Both the position numbers and the translations under genes were made by a program. Below are positions 14,101 through 27,717 of a stretch of DNA of 64,000 nucleotides, in pieces. A model generated the notes under the pieces. The model saw only the letters and a list, made by a program, of their open reading frames with translations. It was not told where the DNA came from and ran no database searches. This stretch comes from Rostratula benghalensis (lineage: Eukaryota; Chordata; Aves; Charadriiformes; Rostratulidae). Within the stretch, counting starts at the first letter, position 1, and the number at the start of each line of letters is the position of its first letter. Where the stretch lies: contig VXAI01000136.1 in the NCBI GenBank assembly GCA_013399305.1, forward strand, positions 806,001-870,000, written 5' to 3'.

Positions 14101-17100
14101 GCCAGAGGAAACTTGCTAGCTAATTTGAGAAGACATTTCTTTTTGCCTTTTTGTGTAGCTGGAGTTTTGGCATACCATAGCTCGGCCCTATTTAGAGCCT
14201 TGTAAAAGTCACTTATCTGAGCCTCCCGGTAGCCAAACTGCAAACATTCACGCTGGAGCTGCCAGCAAAACAACGTCTCCCTGAGGATTAACTTTTTCTC
14301 AGCTAAAAAGAAAGCGAGCTGTGTTACTGCAACATAATGGCCTTCATCTGTAACCTAGATCTTGGTGGTTTCTTTCAAAAGCTTTTTTACTACGCTATCA
14401 GGAAAGGAAAAAAAAACTGTGTATTCCACAGGGAGCTTCACAGTATCAAATGGTGCCAGTAGGAATGCTCTGTCCCTGCCCTGAGCCCTCATGAGAAAAG
14501 AGCTGGAAGATAAACATTCCTGAGTGCTTTGCTGCCCTGATGTGTGGCTCTGGGGGACAGGAGGAGCTACTGTCACTGTAGTTTCTGATCTCTCAGCCTT
14601 TGAGATAAGGGACCAGGAGCCACTTTGGTGTGTCACACAGCAGCCCAAAGCACTGACCACTGCCTGCCAACCTCAGTGTCTCATCCTGACTTCTGGAAGG
14701 GGCTGGGTCTAAAACAAGACCAGGGAAGCTCACCTGAATGGCCTCTGGCTACCAGCTTGTGTGCCCGAGGGAACAAGACATTTACATCTCCCGCAGGCAT
14801 TTAGACATTTCCATCTAAAATATGATGCAGCTTCTCCTGCTGAAATTTTTGAAAAACAAAGGATGACATAGATCCTGAATCCGAAAATGCTTGTGCTCAA
14901 AAAATAAAAAAAAATATTTTTCCTCCCATGTGACAGTCTATGGGCTGATCACAAGTCAAGGTGTTAGGGCAGGAAAGTGTAAATCCCAGTTTGTGTCCAC
15001 ACTGGAGGCCAGTCAGTGTAACTGTGGTACAGCTGCACTGACTTCAAGAGGGGGCAGTGTTAAATTAATGTTGAGTCCTCCGAAAATGTTACCCCATCTA
15101 CTTCGAGAGCTGTGGATTTATGATGGCTTAGACCTCGTTCTGGTTCTTTCTGGGAGATGGATCAGATACAGAACAGAAATCTAAAAGGCTACCTGGATCT
15201 GGCAAAGGTAGGTAAGTTGGAAAAGGGAAACTTAATTTAGACATCTAACTTGAAATGCCTTAGTTCAGAAACAGCATTATTATTTAGCTAAGAGAGAGAA
15301 ATAATCTGTTACAGCCCAGTCCCTCCTTTGCTAATCCAAAACCAACATCTATCCATTTACTCCACAGGGTGCCCAAAGAGACAGCACTTTTTTCTTTTTT
15401 TTTTTTTTCCTCAAAATTTAAGTCCAAAAAACTCAATAAAATACATTTCCTTACCTGCTCTGTGAGGAGCTCTCAGGTACATGGTACATGAAGACATTTC
15501 CTCTGGAGGTAGCAGCCCAGTGACTGGCCATGTTTATGATGGGACACGTGATAAACTGGTCACTGATAAAAAAGGAGGAGCAGGGAACAGATACAGTCAC
15601 ATAAAAGAGAAAATTAAAGAAAACCCCACAACATCAGATCTCTCTCTGTATTGATAGCCTTCTTGAAATCTTCTCTGCCTTCAAGTGGACTGAGGGAACC
15701 CCCATTCACCCTCTATGAGCCCAGTACAGCTTAGAATTCACTGAAATGGCTGGTTTATAGAGTGTTGAACAATTGTAATGACACCAAATAAACAAGATCT
15801 GCCAGAAAAGGAGTATCCTGGCCAAAAAAGCAATCCCATTTTAGTCTAGTTTATTGGGGCTCATGCTTGTAATATATAAAGCTCCTTTTTCTGGCACCAC
15901 TAGGCTGCAATAGCATCTAGTAAAAGGACTTACATATTTCCTGTCTTAAGGAACAATGATAGTATCAGATATGTGTGTGATTTTTTTGGGTAGAGTTTCC
16001 AAAGTTGGAAGAGGTAAGAGACCCCTTTTGGATATACCCTGCAGGGCCTCCAGTAGTCTTATCAATGTGGAGCATTGAGATTACCAGTGCTGCAGCTCCG
16101 TGTCTGGCAGAGAAAGGTTAAACAAGAAGATTGCTGTGAGAAAGCTCAGCAATCAATTTATCCCCAGGTACTGCAGCACAAAGGTGTGAGTGAAACAAAC
16201 ATATCCAGACCCATCCAAGCTTCAGTGGGTGAAACAAACATATCCAAACCCATCCAAGCTTCAGTGAGTGAAACAAACATATCCAAACCCATCCAAGCTT
16301 CAGTGAGTGAAACAAACATATCCAAACCCATCCAAGCTTCAGTTGCCCAAGAAGTGGGCCTGGAAGGTGCGGGTAAGCAGTTACTGGAAGGAGCACAAGG
16401 GCTTCAAGAGGGGCAGACAGAAAACAGGCTGCCTGCTGCAACATATCTTGTTATGATTCCTCATGTGCCACCACTTCTTATTCTACATGTGCCTGAAGAC
16501 TCAGCACACTCTTTGGGTGTATACAGATCTACAACTGCACGAACGCACACCAACGTCTCTGCTGCGGAAGCGGGAGGTTTCAATTCTCAGTCTGGCGAAG
16601 CTGAAACACTAGCTGCTCCTTCAGACTTGGTAGGCAAAAAAAAAAAAAAAAAAGAAAAAAAAAGAAATAACAGTACCAGAAAAGCATAAAAACATGTTGC
16701 TATATTTAACTGGTACAATTATGAAAAGCACTGTTTTGGGTAGCTATCTTGGTTCAGCGGAGTTTATTTTCAGCCCATCCGTGAGACCACAAGCTATGGG
16801 CTGACTGACCACAATGCTCTTTGACAGTTATGGTTGACAACACCCATACGAAATGAAAATTACAGTTCTTCACATGCCTACCAGCATGGGGTTTTACAGG
16901 AGCAGATGGGCCTTCAAAACTAGGGAATCTGCAGCGAGCAGTAGCTCTCGAGAAATGCTTTGAGATATAGTTCATCACGTCAAACTGATTCTCAGTTGAT
17001 GTTATTAGGGGGGAAAAGTCAGCTATTCTGGGGAAATAAAAGAAAAATTAAGAAAAGATAGTAACCACAAAAAAGAAAAGGCTGGTTTTTACAAGCATGG

Positions 17101-20100
17101 GATAGCAGAGGTAAAAAAAAAAAAAAAGAAATTAAAAGAAAATGAAACTAATTTTATACCATGGTAAAATACCATGAATTGCAGCTAAAAGAATTAATTT
17201 TAAAAGTGGAATTATTTTAAAACCACAAAGTATGCACAATGTATGTAGTTTATAACAACCACTTCTGTTGCTTTCTTACACTTTTATAACCCTGTTAAAT
17301 CTTCAGCAATTAATTATGACTTCCTGACACAGAACTTTTCTTAGGTTACGCACCTATCTATGCTGGTAGCAATATTTTTTGTTAATAAAATACAAAACCA
17401 ACCAAACAAACAAACAAAACCCTAAACCCCAAAATAAACAGTCACCGAAAAACCATAACCAAACCCCTCTTTTTTCCTACCATGTGATACTGATATATAG
17501 GACTCTTGCTGATAGTGCTGTCTCCCCTCCCTTTCTGCTGGAGAAATTCCTTAAGGACTATCATCAGATGCCCTGGTTTCACTACTCATCCTTCTCGTAG
17601 CTTGTGGTGACTCTTTAAGCTGTTCAGCTCTTTCCTCAGCCAAGTCATTTGCCTCATCTCATAAACGAGCAGGTAATTCATCCCCGTGTCCGTGAGGCTC
17701 CCGTGGGGAGCTCACAGGCTGAGTGCCAGAGCAGATAACTGTGCACCCCTTTGCTGCTGCAAGCCAGTGGTGTGCTTCTCACTGCAGCTTCACAAAACTC
17801 CATGTCTGCACCATGCCAGGCCCTGGGCTGAGTGTGGGTGATCAAATGGGACAGCCCTCTGTTCTAATGTCCCCTTACGGAGGTGTATGTGAATGGGAAG
17901 AAAGCTTGAAATTTAAGTCCTTTATGGCTTAAAACCTTACTGATCTGACTAAAGAATTATAGCCCCATGGATAACAGGGGTGGTGGATAAGAAATTGAAG
18001 ATGAGTTTTGGCTTTGATGCCTATGAAGCACAGGGCTTCCACGTGTGCTGCGTGCAGTGCTTTCAGCCACCGCAGTGATGGGTGGCCTGTCCCTGGGAGA
18101 GGCTAAGAGGCAGGACTAACTCAGCATGGTGCAAGACTTGATAAATGGCACGAAGCTCAGCCTTCTGGATTGTTTACACCATGACCTCAACGCACCAGCA
18201 CACCTGGACCACCCAGAAACCTTCCCCTAAACAGATTTGGTCACTGCTGTCTTAGATCAGCTCTTTCCGAGTGAATCTTGGCTCCTGTTTGTCTCCTGCT
18301 CCCTGAGGTTCCCCTGCAGCAACGCCCTGCAATTCTGATGGAGGACAAAGACCTACTGAAAGGAAAAGCTTGTCTCTAAGGTCTCGTGGAGAGGCTCAAA
18401 GTGGGAGAGAAAGCAGTAACACCGGGAGAGCAGAGTTATGACATCTCGGTTCACAACAGAGGTGAGACAGCTAGGACAGGCACATCAGGACTCGATCCAC
18501 CAGCTTACAAAACACAGCCTTTTGGAAATGTGAAGAGTTTTCATGAGGAATCTGCTCACGAGGTAGAGATGGGAATAAGGAAAGAATTTTTTGATTTGTT
18601 TTCTGAAAATCTGCTCCACTTAAACATTCAGCCCCTGAGTTTGCACAGAGGCAGGATAAAGTAGGTAAAGAGATATTGCTCTCAGTTTGCCTGCTTTCAG
18701 AGAAACAAGCTCACCCTCCCCAGCTCCCCACCCCAAGCTCAAGAACTGTAAGTGGTTAAAGCAAACTGGCTCCCCATGGGGTAGACAGCCAAATCTAGTG
18801 GTGATCAAACCACCATGTGGCCCAAAGTAAAGATGTCCTCTAGATTTTATGTCCTACCATGAATGCTGTGGAGTCCCAGTTCAATGGGGCAATGAACTCT
18901 TCCTGGGACTGTGATCTAGAACTGCTGGACCCTGATGCCATACTCAGTTAAGGGTTGAAGCTATCTATATCTCCTAGGTGGTGTGAACATGGCCCGCTGC
19001 TCATTTTCCACTTCCCAATGCCTGTCCACAATGTTTCAATGCAAAGTATTGGAGTGTATATACTGGAAGGGTGTTTGTTTGATGATACTTCATCACAAAT
19101 ATTTCCTTTGGAAGAGGCTGGGAAACACTGTGAGTCTACAGTGTATCCTCACGGATCAAACAAGGCAAGAGTCAGGTATCGTGTGTTCCCCTTTCTCCTC
19201 CACAAGAAGCCTTCCAACAAAAGCATCCTGCTGCCTGATTCTGCTTTCTCTCACCATGTAAACCATACACAAAGAGAAAAAAATGTGGGTTGGGTGACAT
19301 TGTACAATCACTGTACACTGGCAGAAATGATTACAGCAAGGGTTAAGGAAACACCTGGATAAGCTTAAGGGAATTCTTCTGCCATAGGTAAAATGCAGAT
19401 TAGCAATGTACAGAGTGGGGATGGAAGATATTTTTCTGAACATTCACAAATGCTTCACCATTTTTTCACAAGATACTCACCTGTAGAAAGCCTGACATTG
19501 TGAAGAAATATATTTTGGATATTTCATAACAGAAAAATTAATGCAATAGCTGAAATCAAAGATTTCAAACGTGACCACTCTCCAAATTTCCAAAACCTGG
19601 GAAAAGTATCTAACTGCCTAATTAGATGACTATTTGTGAATAAAACCCAGTCTATTAGTACTTCCAGTGTCACAAGGACAAGGTGGATCAAGAAACAGTT
19701 GATGCAGAGTCTGCAAACCAAGACATCTTTCACGTAAAGGAGTACACAAAGATGCGTTCATAGTCTGAATCCAATATATAGTTTAGGAAAGATAATACAA
19801 ACTCTTCACAAGGCATAAAAGTCAGTTCATTTTCTGTTTACCAATGACAATGGAAACCTCTCAGAAAATGAAATCATATTCCCCATTTTCTGTTCATTTG
19901 CATAAGAGTCTTTCAGAAGTCAAGTCTTTCAGAATATAAAGGCACACTTGAGATAAGGAAAATAAACCTTGCTCAACCCCAGTCACACAGTTGTAAAAGG
20001 ATTCATTTCTTACCGGGTGGCATTTTCCAAAGCCCTGGAAAAGGATGAATAATCATCAGTTGAGTGTTCCAGGGAGTAATACCACGTAGCTGCATCTTCA

Positions 20101-23100
20101 ATGAAGGAGTTGGAGTCTTCTCCTCCCAGAGAATTTTGCAGAGCCTGATAAAAGGCTGTTTTGCTGTTGGCTCTTCCTTGACTTTCTTCAAATTTCTGAG
20201 AACAAAAGGCATACACAGAATTTACAAACAAAACCAAAAGATAAAATTTTAATGGAACAACACAGGATCAGATCTCCCTCTGCTGGAACAAGTCCTCCCT
20301 GCTGTGACCTGTAATTCATGGGGAAGAAGTAGGGGACAATCTTATTTTTTCTTTCCCAACACTCACCAGTCAGCAGTACTGGCTTCCTCAAAACATACTA
20401 TAGGACTAATCCCTAATCTAGTAAATCCAAATCATGGGTACCATGCTGCGCAGATGTAGATCTAATGCTACAGAAACCCTACTGGCTCTCACAGAAGCAG
20501 TCCACACGGACAGTCCTCCACTGTAGGTGTGCCCCATGCTGCCTTTCCAGGAAAACTAGAGGGAGGAGAGGGAGATATTGCTACTTTCCCTTGGAAATTC
20601 CAGAAAGTGAACACGCCATAGATCCATATTCCCCTTCTGTAAACACCTGTAAAGAAATGTGGCTGCCATAAGACCTGTAGGTTCCATCTAGAATAATATA
20701 TACCTTAGTCCTGGAAGAGAAATCCCCTTCCTCTTAATCCCAATGCAGGATCATAAAGCCTGGTGCCACATGACCTGAAACCTTTCCTGACGTAAAGGTA
20801 TTTTTCCCAGAGCCCATTTTACTGATAGCAGAGGCACTGTCTTCTATGCCAGACTATGTACCCAATCTTATTTCTACCAAAACTCGACTGCTGGAAGTTT
20901 TCAACATAGCTTTCTTTGAGCATTTCTTTTTTTATTGTATTAATTCATACTTCTCACCTTTTTCTCTTTTTAAGAATTTATTTCACATTCAGAAACAGAA
21001 GAAATTAATAATAATTAAAAAAAAAATAATAGCCTGAACTTTTCTGTGGATCAAGTAATTTCTCTAGAGGGCAACTTGCAGGTGCAGGCTGGCTGCATCT
21101 TGGTGGACAACTCCAAACCTAATAAACCACCTACATTATTTTGGGCAGTCTGGCTGACACAAGACAGGCTGGTATCTGCACAGTCCAGTTACCATAGATG
21201 CTTTACTGAATATATTATTTTGATGGCCCACATCTGGTTTTCATCACGCTGCTAGAAGGTCTTTCCACAGCCCCATACAGAAAGTACAAAGGGAATAATC
21301 ACTTTTCAACATATTCACAGAAATGAAAGGTGGAAAATAAGTCCCCGTCTGCTGAGGCCGAGGCCTGTCCTTAGTGACATCCCCTAATGATCTGTGCATT
21401 TTGATTAAGTGACTTTACAAGGGATTTCAAAACGCTTCCAAATATCCCGAGATCCAAAAAGACCTTGGCAATTCTTCTTGTATTTGTAATATTTTATCCT
21501 TTTGCTTGGTCTTGGCCCATGCAGCGTGAAGAGAGTCATGTGGTGCCAGTCCAAGTAATACAGCTGTACTCTGAAAAGGTCTGCAGCTCACACATGACAC
21601 GTCACTTGATGCACACAAATGCCACATATGAAACTACATAGCCCACTTGCCTGCAAAATCATTTAGTTTAAATACAGCAAGGACATGTATATTTTTCTGC
21701 AAGAAGCAGAAATCTTTGCTGAAGACTCTGCTGGCAGATTCAAAAGCAATCTTTCCAGAGACTTCGGCACACATCAGGTCAGGTCCCTACTAACGAGCAG
21801 AAGCATTGCTGCTGCCTAATTAAGAATCTCTGATTTGGTGATTGAGGCTAGTGGACTTGGCTAGCAGTTATCAATAAGATCAGATGTGTCTCTGTGCCAA
21901 TACAGAGCCCAAATTCATACGTGCAAAACATCCTGTACAAAGCAACTTTCATATAAAGTTTTCATTTTATTGTGTTTTGTTTAAATATATTTGCTACCTT
22001 ATTCTATACCTGACATGGATACTTAGAGAAAAAAAAAATTAGGGTATTGATTATGTATTCTGGGAACCAATCCTTTACTGCCTCATCGAGGCCCAAGCAT
22101 TCTTTAGTTGATGCCTTCACTACGGTTGAAAAACACAGAGGAGATGGGTCACCATAGAACACATGGCTAAACTGAGGAACCTCTCACCACGAGACTTTGT
22201 GTATGCCAAAATTGGTGAAGACAAGGTTTTATGAACAAGGTTTTGAATGCAATAAAATAAAATAAATAAATGGTTATTAAATACAGGAAGACTAATTCAG
22301 GCTAGGAAGTCCCTGTGCTGAGCTAGAGGTTTGGAGAACATTTATCAGAAGTGTCACATTTGCTTACGCTAACTCTTACAAACATCCACTCTGCTGCTGA
22401 AAGCAGCATTTTGTGCTCAATGGGCCTTTGATCTGACTCAGTGTGGTCGGTCTGAAGTCTTTACTGCACCTATGTACCAGTTTCTGTGACCTTCAGACTG
22501 CCCCCAAAATTCTGGTAACCTTTCTTGGGCTGTCATTGATAACAGAGTGGGGTCCTTGAGATGCGTTGAGTCAAATGAAACTCAACAGGCAGAGGTGGAT
22601 GAGAAGCAAAACTGGTATTTGTTCCACATTTTGAGATTTTTTTTCATCCCAACCAGTACTAAAATAGCACAACCTGAAGCACTATGACACAACTGTCACT
22701 TTGGCTACACTCTAATATAATTTAAACATCTAACCTTAACATGGTATCACAATTCAAAGTAATAAATTAAAAATAGAACCCATGACACATTAAAAAGACA
22801 AATCACTTTACCTGCTCAGAAATTGATTCATTTTGACCAGTCTTCCATGTGCAACAAGTGTTTCCCATTTGAAAATATATGAGCAAAGAACAATTTTGAA
22901 ATAACAGTAGATACAACAGCTGCTATCAGATTAATAGAAACAGCTGCACATTATGTAAAATAGTTTACATTCTGCTAACCTTTAAGAGGTATTAGCAACT
23001 GACCTCACAGTTAGAGTGGGGCTTTCAACTTTTTTTAGAAAGTAAGTAAGAAAATAGTCAAAGACAGCAGGTGCACCATTTCCTACTGTTCTGGTGGTGC

Positions 23101-26100
23101 AAAGTGCTCATAAACATTGTCTAAATAATGACATATATAATGTTCACTGGTTTTGCTGCTGCAGCATAGTTTCTGGAGCACATGAACAAATCCAGTCCAA
23201 TGTCATATTTAAAAAGAAACTGTAACAGTAGGTACACCAAATGTTTACATCTTCCAAGGGGCAAAATGTACTTTTCTGTCAAACTGATAAAATGATAACA
23301 CTAGTAGAGTAAGTATACATCTTAGATGTCTCAATGACTTTTGATAAACATTGTCACAAAAGGTGGTGAAAGGCCTGCCAGCCATTCAGAAGGGTGTTTC
23401 AAGGATTCCAGCCAGCTACAAGATGAAGTAAGGAGCTGATGTCAGCCCACTGTCCTCAGTGATGACAATTATCAGGTCACCTGGTCATTACAGTTAATAT
23501 AAATACATCTACCATCTGTTACATGTTGCTGAATACTTTTATCCATAAAGAAATTAACTGACTGTAATACAGTGCAGGGTGGAAGATCTGGTCTGCACAG
23601 AGCCAGTTGCTTATATGGGGTAAATAAAGTTTATTTCTATCTATCCACTCCCTTATGTCCCGTTTCTGGGTTCTGCAGCCAACTAGATTTGTACTAAGGA
23701 GGGAGAGAAAAAGAAAGAAAACACATAAAGTGCAACTTCAGTCTTGCAACTAAACAGAAGTTAACCATCCATGCAATGTGGAGATCACATGGTAGGCACA
23801 GAACACATGGAGGATGCAAACAGTGCTGTACTTACTTGCCTGTGTCAGAGGAAACCAGATATAGATCAGCATGAGTGACTCGATATATTTAATGCCAGTA
23901 GGAACCATTAGATCCTCCCACCTGAGCATCACTTACAGCACCAGGACAAAATTTTGCCCAGCTGGGAACTGAACTCAACATTTTTAGAGGTTTCTGCTCA
24001 GCTGCCCTAATCCATGGCTGCTCAAAGCTAATATCCCCGAAGGTCTGCCATGGGAATTGCAGTTAATGGGCTCAGGTTTAACTGCTCCATGTGCCACATA
24101 ACAGTGCATTATGGCACCACGTGCCATTCCCTTAACAAACTCGGCTTTGTTTCTCACTTAGCTTCAACCATCTGAGGGCTGCACTGGGGATGGGTACCGA
24201 GTGCTCCAGGAAGTGGTAAATCTGGCTCAGTTCACGTGAATAAGCATTCAAGAGAATGCCATGAAACGGTCATTGCCATGGGTGAGACGTTGAGCACAAA
24301 CATTCAGCAAACTCTCTGCTGCAAGCACCACCGAGAGACCTCAGCCTTTAATTGCAAACAAATCGAACAGAAATGTTTTGCCAGCACATAAGTGGTGCCT
24401 TCTGTCTTTCCATTTTATTTTTAATAGCAAAGGTCTTAACAGGCATAAGTACAGCGTTGCAGTGGGAGAACGGAGACACCCAGCACAACCAAAATGCTAG
24501 CTGTCCCCACAGAACACCATGGTGCCAACTGGATTTATCACCTCCAGGTCTGGTTGCAGCCTAGAGGTTTTACTCTCACTCTTAAGACTTGACTGCTAGA
24601 AGATTATAAAACTTGCATGCAACTCCAGGCGATAAGTTTTATATCATAGTTCAAGCTTGCTTGCATCCAAATGGCTAAAAGTGTCTCCTCACCACTTACA
24701 GGGCTGGTATTAATAGAGTAAGACTATGATTAATAAAGCAAGTCCTTGGCTTGAATTTGCTAGCACAGATGTTCCCAGGAACTGGCAGAACAGTTAGCAG
24801 GCTTTACATTTTTCATCCACCACTCTTTGAATCTGACTGCGCTGAAATCGGTTATCCTAAAGGAGATGGAAATGAAGGTCACAGGACCTTTCAGCTGTGC
24901 CATTTATGTACCCAAATACATGCAGCGTTCTCTCTGCAGAGCTGGAGCACATCCACAGGTGGATTTTCACCCCCTCTTTGTAGAACTGATTAAATACCTT
25001 TGTAGTCAGAGGCAAACTAGGAACCATGCCTCAGTTTCCCGAGCTGAGCTCAGTGCTATGGCCACCAGGTAACCCTTCCCATCTTCTTTAGTAGATCAGT
25101 AAAACCAGCTTTGGGTTTTCTCAGAAAGATGCAAGTCAAATCTACCTTAAGAAAACCCTTCAAAGGAATAAAGTAGAAGAAGAGTGGGATACAGTGTGCA
25201 TTGTCTCAAATCCTTCTTCTAGGGCTATGGTAGGAAGAGGACAGTTCAAAGATCACAGATCAAAGATGCCTTATGATGTTATGACGGAGGAAACGAGCCA
25301 CAGACTTCTCAGTTACAAACAGTTTCTGTCCCTGTAGCCAAATGCATCTGTGGCTACCCAGGACTGTATCATCTGGCTTTGACTGCAACCATGTGGGGTC
25401 ATGGCTGTGATGCAGAAATGCTCTTGAGGAGCCTGGAAATGCATGCTCTCAAATAGCTCAATGATGCAGGAAGCATTCCAGTTGCCCAGCAATGAATACA
25501 CTAACTGCATGGGCAAGGAAGATATCAGGAAAATCTAAGCTTGCAGCAGCTCTTTAAGAAAGCAGTCTGAAGACAGGAATACAGACTGGTCAAAACAGTC
25601 ATATTCTATCCCTCAGGCACTGAAAACCTGAAGGAAGCACAGGAAAATAGAAATAGAGGAAAAGGTGCATAAAACCCCCTGTCATTTCTTTCATGAGAAC
25701 ATTTAAACCAGTTTAAGGAAGTCAAAAGAGAGAAAATAAAATATAGGCAACTACTGTGAGCATTAGGAACTTTCTGGAATAGAGATGGAATCTGACTTAG
25801 AGCAGTAGCACCAGTAAAGTAGGTACTATTATAATATATAATAAAGAAGTCAACTATCCTTCTATGTAAGGAAAGATAGACTCTTGCCAAAGGAGATGAG
25901 AAGATATCCAAGAGTGAGAGATTTTAAAACATGTCTCTTAGGTTGAGGTAGGTATGACCTTGGAGTTGAGTTCTAATCTTATTTTCTGCAAGCTTTTAAA
26001 TAAAGAAGATATTGCAGATTTTCTTCTTGGAAAGGAAACATTTTACTGTTGAGTTCTCAGTACCAGTATTTTTCCTTCTCATTTCAGCCTGACAGTGTTG

Positions 26101-27683
26101 GCTTTTAGTCTTTCTGGCTTTTATTAACATCATGATTTGCTGCATAATTTGTAATACACCGTGGATTTTCATTTTGGTTTTGTAGACAACTGTCACATGT
26201 GGAAGTAGTGGTAAAGGAGAGAATTTCACTTCCTAGTCTTCATCACATGACTTCTAATGAGGTTACTGAGGTTTATTCCCCTCTCACAGAGTCTGGATCA
26301 TTATCTGCAGGTCTCCAGCATCACACTCCATTTCTTACGCCTGACTTCCTCTTTTAATTGACTCCAAAAGAGGAATATATATGAAATGAGAGCAGGAAAC
26401 TTTGGCTGGAGACAAGGAAACATATTTCTTAAAGGCAACAGGGAAAAAAGTGTGCCACAAAAAAAAAATAATATTACAAAAGTTTCTGGCTTAGCCCTGT
26501 TACACAGTGAAGAACCTCATAACCAAGTTGTGAGCCTGCTTTTTTCTTTGTGAGATGCAGCTGAGTTTGCAATGTGGTTCTAGATACAGTACAACATACT
26601 GCTGCTTATTAACACACACTAAATCCTTAACAATCTCTTACCTTTTCACATCTCCCCCATTAATGTTAATCAACAAATCCAATACTGTCATTAATCAGCA
26701 TAAACAGGAGACGGACAATGCCTTTGCAGATTTGCATGGAGTGCAATTCACAAATTGTAGAAATCAAAAAGAATCTCTCTTGGCTGCATATGATTTCTGT
26801 CATCACTATAATAATAGTTATACCATCAGTTCATTAACTGTGAACCTCTTCTTACCTTAATTGCCTTAGCTCTGCTGATCAACCCATCTTGCTGAGCACT
26901 TCCAATAAGCAGATCTACTTTCCGAAGGGGTGGGCGCTGCAGGGCTTCAGCTAAAGGTTCCTGAAGGTAAACTCCATCCATCACAGGACCCCAGTACTGG
27001 AAAGGACCACTTATAGCAAGGAGCTAAATTAGCAAAAAAGAAATAATTAGCTTACCCTAGCGATTTCCATTTCACTTATGTTGAGGAAACTGAGCTGATA
27101 GCCTTTAAGTGAAGAAGTGACCAGTCAGTCACTTGTAAGCGTAACTGAGTGTAAACTCACCCTTGGCAGGAAGCAATGCTTTTGCTGACAGTCTCAGTAA
27201 CTGAAACAAGTTGAATAGATCAAGAGAATTGATGGTCTTAGAGCCATAAAAATATTATTTTGAATTAGAAATTGGCTCAACGCTGAGTCTGATCGAAACG
27301 TGTATCGTCAGTGAGTGTTTTAATCTGTGGGTAAAGGATCCACCTCTAGGATCATTTATCTGCAGCTTTCACAAGTCTCCCTCTAAGAGACGGAGAGCTG
27401 ATCTTCATCCCCACTTCTGTTCCTGAAAAAAATGCTGCCCAAGCTACAGACACTCAGTTGTCCGCTGGACTAACACCCAGAGGCAGATAAGAGGGGATGA
27501 AAAGAAAGTAAAAATTAATTATATTTAGATCAGTTTTGGAAGACATGGTCAAAGCAATATGAAAATAATTTAGTCTAAAGGAGAATCAAGCTGTGAGTAT
27601 TGATAGGTCAAAAGTAGATGCCATGGACATCAGCATCATCTCACCAAAGCTATTTCAGTTTCTCTTTCACAAGGATTCAGCCC

Positions 27684-27717
<34 letters not shown>

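Larger units (their letters stand above)
3101..15454. other. TG intron (12.4 kb)
   Basis: This is the intron between TG exons 15562-15455 and 3100-2960. It contains the AGAAT microsatellite (4732-4846), A/C- or G/T-rich tracts (6551, 7696, 9607), a CR1 fragment (8587-8815) and the 440-base assembly gap. No other exon was recognised. The gap is inside the intron, so no coding sequence is expected to be missing. Confidence 0.8.
15563..20013. other. TG intron (4.5 kb)
   Basis: This is the intron between TG exons 20195-20014 and 15562-15455. It contains the 39-bp minisatellite at 16186, a poly-A near 16627 and an A/C-rich tract at 17391. No exon was recognised. Confidence 0.8.

Noticed and set aside
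16075..16689. 204-residue plus-strand frame
   Set aside because: Its length comes from the 39-bp minisatellite and a poly-A run; no homology and no context.
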